Source: Thermoflexus hugenholtzii JAD2
GTDB lineage: Bacteria > Chloroflexota > Chloroflexia > Chloroflexales > Roseiflexaceae
Length of the DNA: 64,000 bases
Assembly (NCBI GenBank): GCA_945881915.1
Contig: CAMCVW010000012.1
Span: 1 to 64,000, forward strand
Direction: 5' to 3'
The position numbers and the translations under genes are program-made. Below the pieces are notes generated by a model that did not search any database, was not told the origin of the DNA, and saw only the letters and a program-made list of their open reading frames with translations. Below, in pieces: positions 54,924 to 64,000 of this stretch (positions are counted from its first letter, which is position 1; the number at the start of each line of letters is the position of its first letter).

Positions 54924-57875
54924 CTACTCCGTCTTTCCACTGAACTCGGGGTTCGGATTCGTCAGCCTGGTCATGTAGCTCGTCCGTGGTTTGTTGTTGA
55001 GCGGATCAAGCATGGTGAACTTTGCCTCGAGGGCTTTGAGTTGGCTGACTCGTGATGAGGCGTCGTTGATATTGCCGAACACGATTGCTTGTGATGGGCA
55101 GGCCTGCTGACAGGCACTGACGACTTGACCATCCGTGATTTGGCGGTTTTCACGGTCTGCATCGATGCGGGCTTCGTTGATACGTTGCACGCAGTATGTG
55201 CATTTTTCCATCACACCACGTACACGCACGGTCACATCTGGGTTGCGTTGCAACTTGAGTGATGGTGTTTCTTCGTCGACGTACTGGAAGAAGTTGAAGC
55301 GACGGACCTTGTACGGGCAGTTGTTTGAACAGTACTTTGTTCCGACGCAACGATTATAGACCATCGAATTGAGGCCTTCGTCGTCGTGGACGGTCGCGGC
55401 TACTGGGCAAACAATCTCGCACGGGGCGTGTTCACAGTGCATACACGCGACCGGGATTTGATAGATGGACGGACTTTCGGGATCGCCTGAGAAGTACGTG
55501 TCGATACGAATCCAGTGCATTTCGCGACCAACCAAGACTTGCTCTTTGCCCACAATTGGGATGTTGTTTTCTGCTTGACAAGCGACGACACAGGCATTAC
55601 AGCCGTTGCAGGCGTTCAAGTCGATTTGCATGCCCCATTGATAGCCTTTTGAGTAATCAAACTCGGGGAAGAGTGAAATGATTTCGTGCTTCTTGTGGCC
55701 TTCGTGGTGCTCTGGGTGCAAGAAGTCTGCCAACGTCTTGGTACGATAAATGTCCTCATCGCGGCCTTCGAGATTTGTGTGCTCTTGGGTCGTGGCAAGC
55801 TTGTAGGTTTCGGTGGTTTTTTTGACGACGAGTCCGTTCCCGTGCCACAGGTTGTCTGAACCACGGAGGGTGTATGCGTTGAATCCGACGCCGTCGCCGA
55901 CTTTGCCTGCTTTCGTACGACCGAAGCCGAGGTGGACGACAACGGTGTTGTCTGCCTGACCCGGAACGATCCACACAGGGGCTTTAACGCTTCGACCTTG
56001 ATACGAGAGTTCGACTACGTCACCTGATATGACGCCAATGGTTTTGGCAGTAGCTGGACTGACTTGGGCTGCGTTGTCCCAGACAAGTTTGGTGATTGGT
56101 TTGGGCACTTCCTGGAGCCAGCCGTTATTGGCGGCTGAGCCGTCGCGCAGAGATGAATCGGCGCGGAAGACGATTTCGAGCCCTTCGCTGGCTGGTGTTG
56201 CTGTTGCGTTTACCGTACCGCTCATAGCGACAGTAACTGCTGCAGCGGCAGTGTTTTTGACCGTGCCGTCATGCAGAGAGATTTGCCACTCTTTGTCAAA
56301 TGCGTAGCCCTGCGTGCCGGCTACGGACTTCCAGTATGCCTTGAGAAGGTCATGCCCAGTTGACGTGCTGTCCCCACTGAGTGCTGCGACGACTTCGAGC
56401 AGTGTTTTGCCGTCGTAGAGTGGTGCAATCAATGGTTGCTGGATGGCTGCGGTACCGTCAAAGGCACGGCTGTCGCCCCAGCTTTCGAGGTAGTGAGCTC
56501 CGTTGATGTGCCAAGCTGCACCGACAGAGGTCTCGTCGGCATAGAGACCATGATGTACCACTGTCGATACCTTGGCCAACGCAGCCTTGACACCGATATC
56601 GCCGGGTGTGTTGTAGAGGATGTTTGCATCGCTCAAGAGGAGCAGTTTGACTGCACCGGCGTTTATCTCGGCGACGAGTTCCTTCAAACCGGTAGCACTC
56701 GTCGATGCGGTGCTGATTGGGGCAGTGAATGTGATTGTTTTGCTGAAGTTGCCCAGTGCGTTGTTGATGGCCAAGACCAGAGCGTGTTGAGCAGCGGACT
56801 GCGTTTCGCCGGTGATGACAATCGATTTACCTGCATTGGCTTTGAGGTCTGCCACTGCAGATTTGACCCATGCAGCTGTTTTGCCGTCTAGTGTGGGAGC
56901 GGTGATTCCGGCAACGCCGACGGCTGCAGCGATGGCATCGGTCAGCGTGGCGACGTCGGCGGAGCGAACAGCCAGCCGATGATCTGCCATGGTGCCGGTG
57001 TGACTTGGCGTAGGCTCAGCGACGTAGAGGCGACTCATGGTGGGTTTGGCAGTCGTGATGCGGCGCTTTTCTGCGAAGTCGCGGCTATAGCGAATCGCGG
57101 TTGGTCCGCTATGCGTGAAGTCGCTATCCAGCGCGACGACCACGTCTGCTTTGTTGAAGGAGTAAACGACGTTCGTTGCTGCACCGATAGCAATTGCAGC
57201 GCCTGCAGAGGCATTGTCAGCGCTGATGGGATCGTATTGAACCCACTTCGCACCTGGGTATTTGCTCGTGAGTGCGCCTATCGCTGCATTCAGAGTAGGT
57301 GAGGCATTCGGTTCGCTGATAATGCGAATCCCTGCGCCTGCACCGGCAGCGGCGGCAGCGAGTGCTGCTGATGCGTCAGCCCATGTCGAGGCAACGCCAG
57401 CTTTGAGCACCTGTTGTGAGCGATCGGGGTCGTACATCGTCAAGATGGATGCTTGAATCCACGCATCCGACGAACCGAGGCTGGCACCGTGATCCGGGTT
57501 ACCTTCGACTTTGGTTGGGCGGCCTTCGTGGCTTTCGGCCAAGAGACCTATACCGTAGCCTTGTACCGTCATCGAGGTGGCGTAGAACAACGACCGACCT
57601 GGGATGACTTCTTCGGGCTGACGGACGTAGGGAACAATTACTTCTTGGGGTTGCTTGATGGCGAACTGACAGCCTGCCAGTGTCGACAGGGCCATTGAGG
57701 CACCCATTAACTTGAGGAAGGACCGGCGGGTCACGGGATCGCGCAATTCGGCTGCTTCACGGGGGAATTCCCGATCAAGGCGAGCCTGGAATTCGGACGA
57801 CTGGGCGAGGTCATCGAGGCTACGCCAGTAGCCTCGCCCGCTGGTCGACTGAATGTCGAGTGTTTCTTTGCTCAT
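54924..57875 (-). CDS. actB: ACIII subunit ActB, molybdopterin-like plus iron-sulfur protein
   Basis: A 983-residue protein. A Tat signal [11 protein letters not shown] lies at residues 50-60, with LAGC close behind, so the mature protein may be lipid-anchored. The central region resembles molybdopterin oxidoreductases but is not expected to bind Mo. The C-terminal 250 residues carry four Cys clusters: [35 protein letters not shown] and CTYC with CQQAC, for one 3Fe-4S and three 4Fe-4S centres in known ACIII. It passes electrons from ActC toward the cytochromes. Confidence 0.96.
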   Translation of the reverse strand: MSKETLDIQSTSGRGYWRSLDDLAQSSEFQARLDREFPREAAELRDPVTRRSFLKLMGASMALSTLAGCQFAIKQPQEVIVPYVRQPEEVIPGRSLFYATSMTVQGYGIGLLAESHEGRPTKVEGNPDHGASLGSSDAWIQASILTMYDPDRSQQVLKAGVASTWADASAALAAAAAGAGAGIRIISEPNASPTLNAAIGALTSKYPGAKWVQYDPISADNASAGAAIAIGAATNVVYSFNKADVVVALDSDFTHSGPTAIRYSRDFAEKRRITTAKPTMSRLYVAEPTPSHTGTMADHRLAVRSADVATLTDAIAAAVGVAGITAPTLDGKTAAWVKSAVADLKANAGKSIVITGETQSAAQHALVLAINNALGNFSKTITFTAPISTASTSATGLKELVAEINAGAVKLLLLSDANILYNTPGDIGVKAALAKVSTVVHHGLYADETSVGAAWHINGAHYLESWGDSRAFDGTAAIQQPLIAPLYDGKTLLEVVAALSGDSTSTGHDLLKAYWKSVAGTQGYAFDKEWQISLHDGTVKNTAAAAVTVAMSGTVNATATPASEGLEIVFRADSSLRDGSAANNGWLQEVPKPITKLVWDNAAQVSPATAKTIGVISGDVVELSYQGRSVKAPVWIVPGQADNTVVVHLGFGRTKAGKVGDGVGFNAYTLRGSDNLWHGNGLVVKKTTETYKLATTQEHTNLEGRDEDIYRTKTLADFLHPEHHEGHKKHEIISLFPEFDYSKGYQWGMQIDLNACNGCNACVVACQAENNIPIVGKEQVLVGREMHWIRIDTYFSGDPESPSIYQIPVACMHCEHAPCEIVCPVAATVHDDEGLNSMVYNRCVGTKYCSNNCPYKVRRFNFFQYVDEETPSLKLQRNPDVTVRVRGVMEKCTYCVQRINEARIDADRENRQITDGQVVSACQQACPSQAIVFGNINDASSRVSQLKALEAKFTMLDPLNNKPRTSYMTRLTNPNPEFSGKTE

Positions 57876-57893
57876 TGTCTGCTTCGTCTCGCT

Positions 57894-58583
57894 CTATCGG
57901 TGGCAGATCGAACAGTTGGTCAACTGTGACGATGTACGAATGTTGAGGTCGTTCTTCAACTGCAAGCCTTTAGCAATCTGGTCGGCTGGCGGCGTCCACG
58001 CCGTGTTGAAGATTTCCGATTGTGGGCGAAGGAACTTCTCAGGAGCGCGGTGGCAATTGAGACACCAGCTCATGTAGAGTGCTTCGGTTTTGTATACCAC
58101 TGCCATGGAAGCTATATTCCCGTGACAGGTAGAACAGCCGACGCCTTTGGCCACGTGGATGCTGTGATTGAAGTAGACAAATTTTGGCAGGTCGTTTACT
58201 TTGTTCCACTGCACGGGCTCGTCTTTGGCATAACTGTCGCGGATGTATTCAAGCTTGGTGCTCTTGGGCAGAATCTGCGAGTGACATCCCATACAGGTCT
58301 CGGTAGGCGGGATGTTTGCATTGCTCGAAATCTCGACACCCGTGTGGCAATAACGACAATCCATCTTCAACCCGCCCACATGCAATTGGTGACTGTAGCC
58401 ACCTGCACCGGGGATGTTGCCTGCTGGCTGGACCTTCGCATGGGCTACACCGACATCCCGAACCCAGTCGGAACGCGTGTAATACCACCACGTTGCGGTG
58501 AGCAACGCGAGGATCACTGGGATCCCTACGAAGATACCTAACCTGACGATGGTGTTCGTTCGTCGATTAAATACCTGTGCCAT
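57894..58583 (-). CDS. actA: ACIII subunit ActA, pentahaem cytochrome c
   Basis: A 229-residue protein with one N-terminal membrane anchor (residues about 13-33) and five CxxCH haem motifs: CRYCH, CMGCH, CSTCH, CLNCH and CSICH, the last at the very C terminus. This is exactly the ActA pattern. The ATG at 58583 has GAAAGG upstream; the frame extends 24 residues further without support. It is the first gene of the operon and lies 18 bases before actB. Confidence 0.95.
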   Translation of the reverse strand: MAQVFNRRTNTIVRLGIFVGIPVILALLTATWWYYTRSDWVRDVGVAHAKVQPAGNIPGAGGYSHQLHVGGLKMDCRYCHTGVEISSNANIPPTETCMGCHSQILPKSTKLEYIRDSYAKDEPVQWNKVNDLPKFVYFNHSIHVAKGVGCSTCHGNIASMAVVYKTEALYMSWCLNCHRAPEKFLRPQSEIFNTAWTPPADQIAKGLQLKNDLNIRTSSQLTNCSICHR

Positions 58584-58943
58584 CTGGTACCTTTCTACAG
58601 TGATTAGACAGCAAACATCGTCAGGAGCAACTGGTGCTGCTTCTTCGACATTCATGTCTCTGCCCGCTCATACGCATCCGGCATATGAGTTAGATCTCCA
58701 TGTGTGCTAACTACTCAATGATAGAGTGCGTCGAGCCATGCGAGATCAATCCATACGTCTTCGTTTATTTTATCACAATACTTTGTCCTTATGGGTGTTT
58801 CTCATAATTTGTTTTCCGCTATACCTCACTCTAACGATGCATTTTACTATTTAACACAGGAAAAAACGACTTTTCTCATAATTGATAGGGTGGCAAAAAA
58901 TGACGCGATACCGCACCCATCCGGCTTTTTTGTATATGTGCAG
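58584..58943. other. Upstream region of the ACIII operon
   Basis: About 360 AT-rich bases between actA and the terminator of the oxidoreductase gene. It must contain the operon promoter; several AT-rich -10-like words occur on the minus strand but none has a clear -35. No gene is recognised. Confidence 0.45.
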
Positions 58944-58989
58944 CATAAAAAAGTCGAGCGCTCCTCTCGTCAGCCGAAAGGAGCGCTCG
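58944..58989 (-). terminator. Terminator of the Gfo/Idh/MocA gene
   Basis: A perfect 11-bp stem (CGAGCGCTCCT and complement, 58955-58989) with a 13-base loop, followed on the minus strand by ACTTTTTTATG. Confidence 0.9.
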
Positions 58990-58999
58990 TGTTGGCAAC

Positions 59000-60124
59000 T
59001 CAGAACGAAGATGTCAAGAGTTGCGTATTACCGGTTTCGGCCGCACGGAGCCCTGCTTCGATGAGTTCAATGACATGCGCGGCATGCTGGGCGCTGGCGA
59101 CCGGCGTGCTACCGGTCAAGACTGCATCCACCAGCTGCATAATGTCGGCGTAGACGTGGTGTTCGTCGATGTCGCGGTGGGTCACGCTGACGCCGGGCAA
59201 AATCCATTGGTTGCCAGCCCATCGACCATCGGGATGTGAGTCTGCAATGTCACTGCCCGGGTATGATATGGGTTCACCATTTAATGAGAGACCGACGATA
59301 GACCCTTTTGTGCCGAAGTAGCTGCCACTGAAGCCTTCACTGATGCTCCCTGCCGGGGTGCCATGTGCCATTGCAAAGACATTGTTACCAAAGTCGATGA
59401 GGATGAGCGTATTGTCATCGGCGTCACAATCCACCATGACCCCACGGAATTCGCGCTGCGGGATGCGCACACCCGACATTGCGGTCACCCGTTTGGCGGG
59501 GCCGAGAATGCCGGTCAATCCATGAAGTGCATACACGGTCATGTCGTAGAGTGGTCCGCCGCCTGGTTTCCGGTAATACCATGAAGGGTCGACACTGGTG
59601 AGAGGATCGTTGCCGAGTCGGAATTCTTCGTTTTCGTGATACCGACCAAACGATGCCCCACAGACTGCCCAACACAAATCGCCAATTGCGCCGGCTTGGA
59701 TGAGGGTGCGGATTGCTTGATTGTGCGGTCGGTTCATTTCACCTGGGGAAGCCGCCAGGGTGACGTTGTGCGCTTTTGCCAATGCAATCAGTTCGTTTGC
59801 TTCGGCGAGGGTGGTTGTCATTGATTTGTTGAAGTGGACGTGTTTTCCTGCCAAAATCGCCTGTTTGCCTTGTTCGTAGTGCATGCCAATAGGAGTAGCC
59901 AATGTAATGGCATCGACACCGCTCTCGCGCAGGAATGTGGCATAGTCGGTATACGCATGCGGAATCGAGAATTTCTCGGCGGCAGCATCTGCACGACCAA
60001 GAGCAGGATCACAGACAGCGCTGAGCACGACGCGGTCCTTGACATCGGGCAGACTGAGGTGCGGCATGATGCCACGTTGGGCAACACTGCCAGCGCCAAC
60101 GACCCCAAATCGGAGAGGTTTCAT
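59000..60124 (-). CDS. Gfo/Idh/MocA-family oxidoreductase
   Basis: A 374-residue NAD(P)-dependent dehydrogenase. The Rossmann motif FGVVGAGSVAQRGIMPHL is at residues 5-22; HVHFNKSMTTTLAEANELI replaces the usual catalytic EKP by NKS, and KPGGGPLYDMTVYALHGL holds the conserved sugar-binding His region. The N-for-E and S-for-P change is worth noting. Substrate is unknown, probably a sugar or inositol. AAGGAG precedes the ATG at 60124. It stands alone. Confidence 0.88.
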   Translation of the reverse strand: MKPLRFGVVGAGSVAQRGIMPHLSLPDVKDRVVLSAVCDPALGRADAAAEKFSIPHAYTDYATFLRESGVDAITLATPIGMHYEQGKQAILAGKHVHFNKSMTTTLAEANELIALAKAHNVTLAASPGEMNRPHNQAIRTLIQAGAIGDLCWAVCGASFGRYHENEEFRLGNDPLTSVDPSWYYRKPGGGPLYDMTVYALHGLTGILGPAKRVTAMSGVRIPQREFRGVMVDCDADDNTLILIDFGNNVFAMAHGTPAGSISEGFSGSYFGTKGSIVGLSLNGEPISYPGSDIADSHPDGRWAGNQWILPGVSVTHRDIDEHHVYADIMQLVDAVLTGSTPVASAQHAAHVIELIEAGLRAAETGNTQLLTSSF

Positions 60125-60225
60125 CGGTGACTCCTTATCGGTATGGTAGACGGACGGTGAGGCTATTGTACGCACAAAAACAGTATGTGTGAACGGTTCA
60201 TAGCCGCTGTGTATTGCGTGTTGCA

Positions 60226-60255
60226 TTGCCGAGCGCGACAGAAATACAGTACAAT
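60226..60255 (+). promoter_or_regulatory. Possible promoter of the tyrA-mutase operon
   Basis: TTGCCG at 60226-60231 and TACAAT at 60250-60255, spacer 18, 27 bases before the first ATG. Confidence 0.4.
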
Positions 60256-60281
60256 CGACACAGCTGAAGAGTGAGGTAGCC

Positions 60282-60914
60282 ATGCAGAACGCACGAACCA
60301 CAGAGACTCGTCAACGACGCAAAACCGATGTACCGAGCGGTGGTGTGCCACGCACGAGGCTGTTATTGTGGATTTCGTTTGTGGGCTTCGGCTGGTTAGC
60401 ACTTATGGGACTCGTGGTGCTTTTTCCGTGGATCAGCACGGACCGGATGCATCATTGGGGTCTTATTGCTTTTTCTGCTGCCGTCGCATTTGGGACATTT
60501 GCACCGGTCGAGTCGACGCTGCGCGTCAACGGGTTGACCGTGCGTGGCATGTTTGGCGCAATTGTGCTCACGCACATCATTGTGTATATGCCGGTGCCGA
60601 CACAATCGATGCTGACGCTTGCCGAAATTCCGATCTATATCATCGTCGGGACTGCCCTCTTTTATACCATTGCCTCACTGGGCATGCCCGTGTTGTACGC
60701 AATGGGTAAACGGGTATTTCGCCGCAGATCTCGGCGTCATGATGTCCGGCGGGCATGGCGTCAATCGACTGAACTCGGCGCACTCATATTTGGTTGCGTG
60801 GTGCTCCTCGGGTTGCGTGCATTCACACCGATGCTCGTGGGGCTTTGGGTATTAATGGTTGTCTTTGCAGAGTATATTTTTCTCTCGTATATCGAACCTC
60901 CGATAGAACGATAG
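60282..60914 (+). CDS. Multi-spanning membrane protein, unknown function
   Basis: A 210-residue protein with a basic N-terminal tail and about five or six hydrophobic segments; a strongly basic loop (KRVFRRRSRRHDVRR) lies near residues 143-157. No family is recognised. GAGG precedes the ATG. It is 15 bases upstream of tyrA and may be its operon partner. Confidence 0.7.
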   Translation: MQNARTTETRQRRKTDVPSGGVPRTRLLLWISFVGFGWLALMGLVVLFPWISTDRMHHWGLIAFSAAVAFGTFAPVESTLRVNGLTVRGMFGAIVLTHIIVYMPVPTQSMLTLAEIPIYIIVGTALFYTIASLGMPVLYAMGKRVFRRRSRRHDVRRAWRQSTELGALIFGCVVLLGLRAFTPMLVGLWVLMVVFAEYIFLSYIEPPIER

Positions 60915-60929
60915 GGTGGAGGAGTAGCC

Positions 60930-61904
60930 ATGATCCGGATTGCAATTGTTGGTATGGGACTCATCGGAACGTCGTTGGGAATGGCACTCCGCGCAGGGAA
61001 TAGTGCGACAGACCCACTCGGGCAGATTCAAGTCATCGGCTATGATCGTGACCGTGCAAACACCAAAGAAGCACGTGGACGATTGGCAATCGATGTTGTC
61101 GCAGATTCGCTCCAGCAAGCAATAACAGGAACGCATTTGGTTGTTCTCGCGGTACCTGCACAAGCCGTGCCTGCAGTCTTGCGCGAGATCGTGCCGTACC
61201 TCGAAGTGGGTGCTGTGATTACCGATGTCTGTAGCACAAAGGCACAGATTGCAGCCTGGGCAGACGAAATTTTGCCCAACGCAAATCCATTCATTGGTGG
61301 CCACCCCATGGCGGGGCGTGATGCATCAGGCCCGAAGGCTGCGACGCCAGAATTGTTCAAGGGATCGGTGTATTGCCTCTGCCCCGGATTGTCGTCCCCT
61401 CCCGAAGCAATCGCCTTGTGTGAAGCAATGGTAGATAGAGTCGGCGCGAAAACATATTTCATCGAGCCGGTAGAGCACGATGCCTATGTTGCCGGCATAT
61501 CGCACTTGCCGTTCATTCTTGCCGCAAGTCTGGTGAACATGACAGCGAGCGAATCGTCCTGGCGTGAGATGAGCGCCCTGGCTGCGACGGGATTCCGTGA
61601 CACGACACGCCTTGCGTCTGGTGATATCATCATGCACCGAGACATCGTGATGACCAATCGCATTGCCCTCGAGCGTTGGTTGACACAGGCAGTGAGCCAA
61701 CTCGAATCATTCAAAGATGTCGTTGTACGTGGTGACGAAGCTGCGATTTCGACGTTTTTTGAGCAGGCGAAAACTACCCGTGCATCGTGGCTCGAACAAA
61801 AGCCTGGGATGCGGCCGGGCGAAGCAGAGTACGAAGACACCGGGATGGATTTGGTCCAGAAGCCATCCCTCTTTGGGCGCATGGGGGGAGGGAAAAGACC
61901 ATGA
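60930..61904 (+). CDS. tyrA: Prephenate/arogenate dehydrogenase (TyrA)
   Basis: A 324-residue enzyme of tyrosine synthesis. The nucleotide motif IVGMGLIGTSLGMAL is at residues 5-19, then TDVCSTKAQI, the catalytic-region GGHPMAG and the ISHLPFILAASL helix. It has no chorismate mutase or ACT domain. GGAGGAG precedes the ATG. The stop overlaps the B12-subunit start (ATGA). Confidence 0.92.
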   Translation: MIRIAIVGMGLIGTSLGMALRAGNSATDPLGQIQVIGYDRDRANTKEARGRLAIDVVADSLQQAITGTHLVVLAVPAQAVPAVLREIVPYLEVGAVITDVCSTKAQIAAWADEILPNANPFIGGHPMAGRDASGPKAATPELFKGSVYCLCPGLSSPPEAIALCEAMVDRVGAKTYFIEPVEHDAYVAGISHLPFILAASLVNMTASESSWREMSALAATGFRDTTRLASGDIIMHRDIVMTNRIALERWLTQAVSQLESFKDVVVRGDEAAISTFFEQAKTTRASWLEQKPGMRPGEAEYEDTGMDLVQKPSLFGRMGGGKRP

Positions 61905-62326
61905 ACGATGCCTCCGCACCGATTCGTGTCCTCGTCGCGAAACCCGGGCTTGACGGTCATGACCGTGGCGCCAAAGTCATCGCACGTGCACTCCGCGACG
62001 CTGGAATGGATGTCATCTACACGGGTCTCGGATTGACCCCGCACATGATTGTCGAAGCTGCGCTGCAAGAAGATGTTGATGTGGTGGGATTATCGATTTT
62101 GTCTGGTGCGCACATGACCCTGTTGCCACGCGTCACGCAGGCATTAGATGCCGCCGGCTTGGCGGACTGTGTGGTCGTCGCGGGGGGAATTATCCCCGTC
62201 GATGATGCCGAAATTCTCAAAACTACCCATGGCGTCGACGCGGTATTTGGCCCAGGTACAACCACTGACGAGATTATTACCTTTATTCGCTCTGCCGTAG
62301 CTGCAGTACGAGCCGGCCGCGCATGA
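61901..62326 (+). CDS. mcmB: Methylmalonyl-CoA mutase, B12-binding subunit
   Basis: A 141-residue cobalamin domain. The base-off motif D-x-H-x-x-G is in KPGLDGHDRGAKV, with GLSILSGAHMTL and GGIIPVDDAEIL completing the fold. It is the small chain missing from the large subunit at 3289-4854. The start ATG at 61901 has GGGAGGG upstream and overlaps the tyrA stop; its own stop overlaps the MeaB-like gene start. Confidence 0.95.
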   Translation: MNDASAPIRVLVAKPGLDGHDRGAKVIARALRDAGMDVIYTGLGLTPHMIVEAALQEDVDVVGLSILSGAHMTLLPRVTQALDAAGLADCVVVAGGIIPVDDAEILKTTHGVDAVFGPGTTTDEIITFIRSAVAAVRAGRA

Positions 62327-63273
62327 GCGATGGCAGCGCACGCGCGCAGGCCATTCATGCGGGTGATCGCCGCGCACTGGCGCAGGCGCTGACGCTGATT
62401 GAACGAGGTGGTCCCGCTGCAAAAGCGCTGCGCCGCAGCCTCGTGCCGCGCGCACAGACCCGAGTCATTGGGATTACCGGTGCACCAGGAGCGGGTAAAT
62501 CGACGTTGACCACCGCTCTGGCGTTGCACATACGCACACGAGGATTGACCATCGGCATACTTGCAATAGACCCCTCCTCACCGCTGAGTGGCGGGGCTAT
62601 CTTGGGTGACCGGATCCGTATGTATGACTTGGCTGGTGACAGCGGGGTGTTCATTCGGAGTATGGCAAATCGAGGGCGGTATGGTGGGATTGCAGGTGCC
62701 ACTGCAGATGCTATTCGGGCGTTGAGTGCCGCTGGATATGACATTATCATGCTCGAGACAGTCGGCGCAGGTCAGAGTGATGTCGCAGTGGCAGATGTCG
62801 CAGACACGGTGTTGCTTGTTGAATCACCAGGGATGGGCGACGAAGTGCAATCGATAAAGGCTGGTTTGTTGGAGGTCGCCGATGTCATTGCCGTGAGCAA
62901 GAGCGACCGACAAGATGCCAATGCCACGCTCCAGCAACTGCGCGCACTCGTGCAGATGCAGCACGCTGATTCCGATGCATGGACTGTGCCCGTCTGTGGG
63001 GTATCGGCCATTGCCAACACGGGTATCACTGCGTTGGCAGATGCAGTCTTGGCACACGGTGAATGGCTTGCAATGCACCCAGCAGGTCCACGCCAACGGC
63101 GCCGTCGGATTGTGGCGTTGCAGCGTGCCCTCGAAATTCTCCTCCTCGAATCGCTCAGTCTCAGCCCCGTATGGCAAGACGCATTGGCAACACTCGACCA
63201 GCCAAATTGCGATATCGAAGCTCTCGCCGAACAGCTATTGACCAATTGGCGCGCCACTCCACAGCCGAATTAA
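62323..63273 (+). CDS. meaB: MeaB/ArgK-type GTPase, mutase chaperone
   Basis: A 316-residue G3E-family GTPase that loads and protects the cofactor of methylmalonyl-CoA mutase. The P-loop GAPGAGKST is at residues about 53-61; AIDPSSPLSGGAILGDR and ETVGAGQSDVAV are the family switches. The guanine-specificity motif NKxD appears as SKSD, an unusual change. It is coupled to the B12 subunit by ATGA. Confidence 0.94.
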   Translation: MSDGSARAQAIHAGDRRALAQALTLIERGGPAAKALRRSLVPRAQTRVIGITGAPGAGKSTLTTALALHIRTRGLTIGILAIDPSSPLSGGAILGDRIRMYDLAGDSGVFIRSMANRGRYGGIAGATADAIRALSAAGYDIIMLETVGAGQSDVAVADVADTVLLVESPGMGDEVQSIKAGLLEVADVIAVSKSDRQDANATLQQLRALVQMQHADSDAWTVPVCGVSAIANTGITALADAVLAHGEWLAMHPAGPRQRRRRIVALQRALEILLLESLSLSPVWQDALATLDQPNCDIEALAEQLLTNWRATPQPN

Positions 63274-63293
63274 CGTGCAATCAGAGGTGTGTC

Positions 63294-64000
63294 ATGCATG
63301 ATGTTGTAATCGTTGGCGCAGGAATTGCCGGCTTAGCCGCTGCGCGGGCACTGCATGATGCGGGTCTCCGTGTGCGGGTCATCGAAGCACGAGACCGCAT
63401 CGGCGGGCGGATTTGGACAGATGATTCGGCAGCAGATGGTCCTATCGAACGTGGTGCCGAGTTTATCCATGGCGATTCAGTGGCAAGTTGGGAATATGTA
63501 CGCCTGCTCGGATTGACTGCACAAAAAGCTGCCTTGTGGGACGGACGACGGATCTATTGGAACGGCACCGTATCGACCGCACAGCAGCTCGAATCAAACT
63601 CAGATATCGCCAGGCTCACGACACTTGATGCCCAGATTATGGCGTATCGCGGCCCGGATGTCTCGTTTGCGACATGGCTCGATGCACACGGATACGAAGG
63701 AATTGCCCGACACCTCGCTGACATGCGATACGCCCACGCAAGTGCGACCACTCCCGAACGTGCGAGTGTCTACGCAATGCAGTCAGAATTTGCTGCCCAA
63801 GTAATCCAGGGCGGCGATGACTATCACATCCGCAATGGCTACGCCCGCATCGTCGAGTGGTTTGCCAGTGGGCTATCAATAGAGTTGTCTCGTCCGGTGA
63901 AGTCGATACATCAGGATGAAAACCATGTCACTGTGCACTGTGCAGATGGAACATCATATCAGGCGCGGCGTGCAATCATCACGTTACCCCTTGCACTGCT
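63294..64000 (+). CDS. Flavin amine oxidase-like protein, 3' truncated
   Basis: From ATG at 63294 (GAGG upstream) the frame stays open to the window end, 235 codons. It begins MHDVVIVGAGIAGLAAARAL, then ARDRIGGRIWTDD and ERGAEFIHG, the N-terminal FAD pattern of monoamine oxidases and related enzymes; NGYARIVEWFASGL fits the conserved substrate-loop position. The C-terminal FAD part lies outside. It follows the GTPase gene by 20 bases. Confidence 0.88.
   Translation, partial: MHDVVIVGAGIAGLAAARALHDAGLRVRVIEARDRIGGRIWTDDSAADGPIERGAEFIHGDSVASWEYVRLLGLTAQKAALWDGRRIYWNGTVSTAQQLESNSDIARLTTLDAQIMAYRGPDVSFATWLDAHGYEGIARHLADMRYAHASATTPERASVYAMQSEFAAQVIQGGDDYHIRNGYARIVEWFASGLSIELSRPVKSIHQDENHVTVHCADGTSYQARRAIITLPLAL

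Overview
The window reads as a chromosomal segment of a bacterium of the phylum Chloroflexota. The strongest pointer is a complete-looking alternative complex III operon (actA to actF, 58583 down to 50934). It is supported by a catalytic methylmalonyl-CoA mutase chain without its B12 domain, by secreted proteins with Thr/Pro-rich spacers, by strong AGGAGG-type ribosome binding sites, and by a moderate base composition (roughly balanced GC by eye). I see no photosynthesis genes, so the lifestyle suggested is aerobic or facultative heterotrophy. No rRNA, tRNA, CRISPR array, integrase or transposase was recognised.

Layout. 1-6.2 kb: tail of an unknown gene, a 14-bp tandem repeat, purE coupled to glgA, a DMT-family exporter, the large chain of methylmalonyl-CoA mutase, a GNAT protein and a second array of the same 14-bp repeat. 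6.2-17 kb: mutS with a coupled lectin-like protein, phoU, lepA, a parvulin lipoprotein, a methylase-MazG fusion, a DUF951 protein, miaA and a C-type-lectin-fold exported protein. 17-24.9 kb: a frameshifted lipoprotein gene, then a CorC protein, two different carotenoid desaturases and a pseudokinase/WD40 membrane protein, all on the minus strand. 24.9-33 kb: a BMP-type nucleoside ABC transporter whose binding-protein gene is separated from the ATPase and permeases by a STAND ATPase gene on the opposite strand and a decayed gene. 33-38.8 kb: an M50 protease, PHP phosphoesterase, ICMT-like methyltransferase, YgfZ-like protein, zinc-ribbon protein, ribokinase and M23 lipoprotein. 38.9-41 kb: an arginine-decarboxylase-like gene behind a long structured leader with two small reading frames and a terminator-like element. 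41-49 kb: a HerA-type ATPase pseudogene with several lesions, a TPR membrane protein, a histidine phosphatase, a polyprenyl synthetase, a sigma-70 factor, a MaoC-like protein, sucD and a tiny His-rich protein. 49-58.6 kb: an unrecognised polytopic membrane protein and the ACIII operon. 59-64 kb: a Gfo/Idh/MocA oxidoreductase, a membrane protein, then tyrA, the B12 subunit of methylmalonyl-CoA mutase, a MeaB-type GTPase and a truncated flavin amine oxidase.

How the genes fit together. ACIII oxidises quinol and passes electrons to soluble carriers, replacing the bc1 complex. sucD and the two mutase chains plus MeaB connect propionyl-CoA/methylmalonyl-CoA metabolism to the TCA cycle. The mutase chains lie about 58 kb apart, so B12 loading must act in trans. 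The polyprenyl synthetase and two desaturases indicate carotenoid/isoprenoid synthesis. The BMP transporter plus ribokinase fits nucleoside or pentose salvage. Most genes are intact and tightly packed, often with ATGA overlaps, so the two clear pseudogenes (17.0-17.5 kb and 41.1-42.7 kb) stand out. The most interesting unexplained items are the decarboxylase leader, the pseudokinase between the desaturases, the interrupted ABC transporter locus with its STAND ATPase, and the unknown membrane protein beside ACIII.
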